Shown here: in pieces, positions 4,953 to 8,409 of the stretch
How the letters are laid out: each line of letters starts with the position of its first letter
How positions within the stretch are numbered: position 1 is the stretch's first letter
The notes under the pieces: model-generated
What the model was told of the DNA's origin: nothing
The model's input: the letters and a program-made list of their open reading frames with translations, nothing else
The model's database searches: none
Assembly (NCBI GenBank): GCA_002494125.1
Contig: DLBD01000014.1
Coordinates: forward strand, 1 to 8,409
Length of the DNA: 8,409 nt
DNA from: Ruminococcaceae bacterium UBA7030
GTDB lineage: Bacteria; Bacillota; Clostridia; Oscillospirales; Acutalibacteraceae
Direction of reading: 5' to 3'
Program-made: the position numbers and the translations under genes

Positions 4953-5960
4953 ATGGATAATTCAATCAGATTAATCACAGAAGAAAATGAAAAGAAAATA
5001 CTTTGTGAAAGAGCCTGCCTTTCTGTCAATTCAAGGGGCAGATTAAATCCTGAAGAGGAATGCTCAGTTCGTACATGCTTCCAGCGCGACAGGGACCGAA
5101 TTATTCATTCTCAGTCATTCAGACGCCTTAAGCATAAGACACAGGTTTTCCTTGCGCCAAGCGGCGACCATTACAGAACCAGACTTACTCACACCCTTGA
5201 GGTTTCGCAGATTGCTAGAACTATTGCAAGAGCTCTTCAGCTCAATGAAGATCTTACCGAAGCAATTGCACTTGGCCATGATCTTGGTCACACTCCATTC
5301 GGCCACGCCGGCGAAAGAGCGCTTGACAAGCTTTGTAAGGATGGCTTTAAGCATTACGAACAGAGCGTAAGAGTTGTTGATATGCTTGAAAAATATGACA
5401 AGGGGTTAAATCTTACCGACGAGGTAAGAAACGGTATCCTCTGCCACACCAAAGGCAAAGAGGCTTATACTCTCGAAGGCCAAATTATACGAATAGCCGA
5501 TAAGATTGCTTATCTGAATCATGATATTGATGACGCTATCAGAGCTGACGTTATGGCAGAAGAAGATATACCTCTCTCGCTTCGTATGAAGCTCGGAATG
5601 ACTAAATCTCAAAGAATAAATAATATGGTTATTGATGTTATCAATACAAGTAAAACAAACGAAAACATAAGAATGAGTGAGGATATGTATACATCCTTTC
5701 TTGATCTTCACGATTTTATGTTTACAGCTGTTTATACAAATCCCGTGTGCAAGGGTGAAGAAAGCAAAGCTGTTGATATGCTTAACAAAATTTATTCTCA
5801 TTATATTGAACATGTTGAAGATATGCCTGTTGAATATAGGAAAATTGCTGAGCTTGACGGCGATGAACGTGCAGTATGCGATTATATTGCCGGTATGAGT
5901 GATACATATGCTCTTAAAGTTTTTAATCAATTATTCGTTCCTATGTTCTGGCACGATTGA
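4953..5960 (+). CDS. dgt: HD-domain deoxynucleoside triphosphate triphosphohydrolase (Dgt family)
   Basis: A 335-residue cytoplasmic enzyme of the Dgt family, which hydrolyses dNTPs to deoxynucleosides and triphosphate (dGTP in the classical enzyme). The HD metal site is intact: H80 in RTRLTHTLEV, H109-D110 in ALGHDLGHTPFGHAGE and D183 in RIADKIAYLNHDIDDA. The N-terminal block RDRDRIIHSQSFRRLKHKTQVF (45-66) is diagnostic for the family. It is of the shorter type (about 330-340 residues) common in Clostridia and Bacilli, compared with about 505 in E. coli, so substrate preference may not be strictly dGTP. Start ATG follows GGAAGGGTG at 5-nt spacing. dnaG begins 15 bp after the stop, so the two are very likely co-transcribed; the pairing suggests dNTP-pool control expressed together with replication priming. 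Confidence 0.92.
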   Translation: MDNSIRLITEENEKKILCERACLSVNSRGRLNPEEECSVRTCFQRDRDRIIHSQSFRRLKHKTQVFLAPSGDHYRTRLTHTLEVSQIARTIARALQLNEDLTEAIALGHDLGHTPFGHAGERALDKLCKDGFKHYEQSVRVVDMLEKYDKGLNLTDEVRNGILCHTKGKEAYTLEGQIIRIADKIAYLNHDIDDAIRADVMAEEDIPLSLRMKLGMTKSQRINNMVIDVINTSKTNENIRMSEDMYTSFLDLHDFMFTAVYTNPVCKGEESKAVDMLNKIYSHYIEHVEDMPVEYRKIAELDGDERAVCDYIAGMSDTYALKVFNQLFVPMFWHD

Positions 5961-5975
5961 TGAAGGGAGAAGAAA

Positions 5976-7721
5976 ATGCCTTTGAATGAATCCTTTTTAC
6001 AGGAATTAAAATTTAAGACTGATATTGAGGATGTTATCTCTGGCTATGTTTCTCTTAAAAAGAGGGGTAACACCTCGGTCGGACTATGTCCGTTTCATAA
6101 TGAAAAAACACCGTCATTTACTGTATATAATGATACGCAGTCATTTTACTGCTTTGGCTGCGGTGCAGGCGGTGATGCAGTAACATTTATAAAAAAAATT
6201 GAAAACCTTGACTATATGGACGCTGTTAAGGCGCTTGCCGACAGGGCGGGACTACAGATGCCGCAGGACGGCGGTTATGATGACAGTCTTGCAAAGAAAA
6301 GACGTCGTATTCTTGAAATCAATCGTGAAACAGCAAGATTTTATTATTCATATATGATGAGCGAAGAAGGTAAGACCGGGCTTGATTATTTCCTTTCCCG
6401 CGGACTTAAGATGAACACCATCAAGCGCTTTGGACTCGGCTTTGCTCCTAATGAATGGGACAGGCTTTTGAAACACCTTAAGGATAAGGGCTTTTCAATC
6501 AGCGATATGGTTGACGCAAATGTTGTTAAGGTCGGCAGGAATAATCATCATTATGATACATTCAAAAACAGAGTTATAACGCCAATTATTGATGTTAGGG
6601 GAAATGTTATTGCTTTTGGCGGGCGAGTTCTTGACGACAGCAAACCTAAGTATATCAATACATCTGACACGCTTGTTTATAAGAAAACAAATGAGCTTTT
6701 TGCTCTTAATCTTGCAAAGGACAGTGGTAAAGAAAACCTGATTTTGTGCGAAGGTTATATGGACGTAATTGCAATGCATGAAGCAGGCTTTGATAATGCT
6801 GTTGCAGGTTGCGGCACAGCTCTTACCTCTGAACAGGTTCGACTCATAAGTCGATATACAAAAGAAGTTATACTTGCATACGATGCCGATGAGGGCGGTC
6901 AGAAAGCGCTTAATAAAGCAATAAGGCTTTTTGAGAATACTGATGTTAAGGTCAGAATTCCGGTCCTTCAAGGCGGTAAAGACCCTGATGAGATTATAAG
7001 AAAACTTGGAAAGGATAGGTTCAAAGGCATTCTTGAAGGCGCGTCAAATGAAATTGAGTTTGCCCTTATTGATGCAAAGAATAAGTATAATTTATCAACG
7101 ACTCAGGGAAAGATTGACTTCCTTAATGATGCAATAAGAGTTTTAGTAAGGACAAGCCCTATCGAGCAGGATTTATATATCACGCGTCTTTCGTCAGAGC
7201 TTGGCGTTGAAAAAGCAAGTATTAAATCACAGCTTGATACATATAAAAAGCGTTTCAACAGAAGGGAAAGCAATACAAAGTATAAAGACATTGTCAACAC
7301 TTCAATACGCAATAATAACCGGCAAAGTTATGATGAAAACATTTCAATCAGACAGATTAAAGCTGAAGAGAGGATAATAGGTCTTCTTCTTAAAAATCCT
7401 GATTATGTGTCTGCACTTGATGAACTTGACGAAAATATGCTTTCATCAACATTCATAAAAAAGGTTTACAAAGAAATAATATCAAGGATTAGAAACGGTC
7501 TTGATATTGATTTAATAAATTTCAGTTCAGTTCTTACAAACGATGAAATCGGCAGGCTTTCGGGTATTATTGCCAGAACTCCCAAAGAACAGGACAAAGA
7601 CCCAACAAAAGAATTTAAGCAATGCATAAATACAGTTAGAGAAGAATTTGAAAAGAATAAAGATAATTCAAAATCCATAACTGATGACGATGCATTTCGA
7701 AAATTATTTGATAAAAAATAA
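5976..7721 (+). CDS. dnaG: DNA primase DnaG
   Basis: A full-length primase of 581 residues that makes RNA primers at the replication fork. Domains in order: a CHC2 zinc-binding domain (about 1-100) with ligands C38, H41, C59 and C62 in [12 protein letters not shown] and [11 protein letters not shown]; an RNA polymerase core with a Toprim fold (about 120-370) carrying E259 in [12 protein letters not shown]303 and D305 in [11 protein letters not shown], and D336 in GGKDPDE; a charged, Asn/Lys-rich linker (about 424-455); and a C-terminal helicase-binding domain (about 460-581), the most variable part. Length is close to the 603 residues of B. subtilis DnaG. GGGAG (5965-5969) lies 6 nt before ATG. 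It is 15 bp after dgt and 20 bp before rpoD, consistent with one operon. No irregularities were seen. Confidence 0.97.
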   Translation: MPLNESFLQELKFKTDIEDVISGYVSLKKRGNTSVGLCPFHNEKTPSFTVYNDTQSFYCFGCGAGGDAVTFIKKIENLDYMDAVKALADRAGLQMPQDGGYDDSLAKKRRRILEINRETARFYYSYMMSEEGKTGLDYFLSRGLKMNTIKRFGLGFAPNEWDRLLKHLKDKGFSISDMVDANVVKVGRNNHHYDTFKNRVITPIIDVRGNVIAFGGRVLDDSKPKYINTSDTLVYKKTNELFALNLAKDSGKENLILCEGYMDVIAMHEAGFDNAVAGCGTALTSEQVRLISRYTKEVILAYDADEGGQKALNKAIRLFENTDVKVRIPVLQGGKDPDEIIRKLGKDRFKGILEGASNEIEFALIDAKNKYNLSTTQGKIDFLNDAIRVLVRTSPIEQDLYITRLSSELGVEKASIKSQLDTYKKRFNRRESNTKYKDIVNTSIRNNNRQSYDENISIRQIKAEERIIGLLLKNPDYVSALDELDENMLSSTFIKKVYKEIISRIRNGLDIDLINFSSVLTNDEIGRLSGIIARTPKEQDKDPTKEFKQCINTVREEFEKNKDNSKSITDDDAFRKLFDKK

Positions 7722-7741
7722 ATCAGAAGAGGAGATTTATT

Positions 7742-8409
7742 ATGAAGGAAATTAAACTTATACCGCAACAGCCTGTAAGCGAGGAAAAGAAAAATAACGC
7801 GTTCAAGAAGCTTATTGAAAAGGGTAAGCAGACAGGCCATCTTTCAACCCAGGAGATAGACACTCTTATTGTTGAACTTGACCTCGATGTCGATGAGCTT
7901 GAAAAGCTAAACGAGCAAATTGATGCTTCAAACATCAATATTATTGACGACCTTTCTGCAGAGGCGCTTGATAATATCGGTCTTGAGGTTGATTTGCCGA
8001 AAGAAACTGATGCGGCTGATACTGTTGCTGTTAACGATAACGCAGCAATGGATGATCCTGTAAAGGTATACCTCAAGGAAATCGGTCGTGTTCCGCTTCT
8101 TACTCCCGAGGAGGAAATTGACCTTGCAATCAGAATTGCCGATAATGATGAAAACGCTAAAAAACGTCTTGCAGAAGCCAATCTTCGCCTTGTAGTAAGT
8201 ATTGCAAAAAGATATGTCGGAAGAGGAATGCAATTTCTTGACTTAATTCAGGAAGGCAATCTTGGTCTTATCAAGGCTGTTGATAAGTTCGACTATACCA
8301 AAGGCTTTAAGTTTTCTACCTATGCTACTTGGTGGATAAGACAGGCTATAACAAGAGCTATTGCCGATCAGGCGAGAACTATTCGTATACCTGTTCATAT
8401 GGTTGAAAC
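7742..8409 (+). CDS. rpoD: Housekeeping RNA polymerase sigma factor RpoD/SigA, N-terminal part (partial)
   Basis: The first 222 codons of the primary sigma factor, cut by the right edge of the window. Residues about 18-62 form the region 1.1-like helical domain ([20 protein letters not shown]). An acidic stretch (about 62-100) follows, then region 1.2 ([23 protein letters not shown], 104-126) and region 2 from about residue 147: [19 protein letters not shown], then [19 protein letters not shown] (core binding, 2.1-2.2), then [20 protein letters not shown] (2.3-2.4, -10 recognition and melting). The last bases encode IPVHMVE at the start of region 3. The long N-terminal extension and near-perfect region 2 separate it from sporulation or alternative sigma factors. 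GAGGAG (7729-7734) lies 7 nt before ATG, and the gene starts 20 bp after dnaG. Regions 3 and 4 are outside the window. Confidence 0.97.
   Translation, partial: MKEIKLIPQQPVSEEKKNNAFKKLIEKGKQTGHLSTQEIDTLIVELDLDVDELEKLNEQIDASNINIIDDLSAEALDNIGLEVDLPKETDAADTVAVNDNAAMDDPVKVYLKEIGRVPLLTPEEEIDLAIRIADNDENAKKRLAEANLRLVVSIAKRYVGRGMQFLDLIQEGNLGLIKAVDKFDYTKGFKFSTYATWWIRQAITRAIADQARTIRIPVHMVE

Noticed and set aside
5406..5930. Minus-strand 174-codon frame opposite dgt
   Set aside because: It is antisense to a conserved HD enzyme, with no plausible domain and no start signal.
6495..6971. Minus-strand 158-codon frame opposite dnaG
   Set aside because: It is antisense to the conserved Toprim region; its Cys/Phe/Ile-rich composition is typical of shadow frames.
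7723..8233. Two overlapping minus-strand frames opposite rpoD (152 and 101 codons)
   Set aside because: One is Ser-rich and both are antisense to the sigma factor, without supporting signals.

Overview
The window looks like chromosomal DNA from a low-GC Firmicute, most likely a gut-type member of the Clostridia. Supporting signs are AT-rich codon use, strong AGGAGG-type ribosome binding sites, a tRNA-responsive T-box leader, and a dgt-dnaG-rpoD cluster. No mobile element, CRISPR array, tRNA or rRNA gene was seen. The family or genus cannot be fixed from this sequence alone.

Layout: (1) Positions 1-699 hold the 3' end of tex (S1-domain transcription accessory protein) and a closely coupled YgjP/DUF45-type zinc metallopeptidase. 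(2) Positions 703-987 hold a promoter and a T-box leader. Its specifier codon is UGG and its tRNA acceptor-pairing bulge is UGGC, both matching tRNA-Trp, and it ends in a strong intrinsic terminator. (3) A 12-codon open frame containing one Trp codon lies between that terminator and the next gene. (4) Positions 1095-3988 hold a three-gene ABC importer: lipoprotein, LivH-like permease and LivF/G-like ATPase. The family and the T-box identify it as a TrpXYZ-type tryptophan uptake system. (5) A 15-bp bidirectional terminator separates it from a convergent, membrane-anchored metallophosphoesterase on the minus strand (4010-4843). (6) A divergent AT-rich spacer leads into dgt, dnaG and the start of rpoD, which runs off the right edge.

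The most unusual item is the substrate-binding lipoprotein at 1095-2201. Its two halves are in the opposite order to the normal TrpX / ABC_sub_bind family. The segment that is normally C-terminal follows the lipoprotein signal directly, and the normally N-terminal segment comes last and ends at the inter-lobe hinge. The frame is intact, so this looks like a natural circular permutation of a solute-binding protein, in an otherwise ordinary and tightly regulated transporter operon.

How the genes work together: low charged tRNA-Trp should let the T-box read through and produce the lipoprotein, permease and ATPase for tryptophan import. A hairpin between the lipoprotein and permease genes may lower downstream expression. 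The dgt-dnaG-rpoD cluster joins dNTP-pool hydrolysis, replication priming and the housekeeping sigma factor in one likely transcript, a variant of the macromolecular-synthesis operon.
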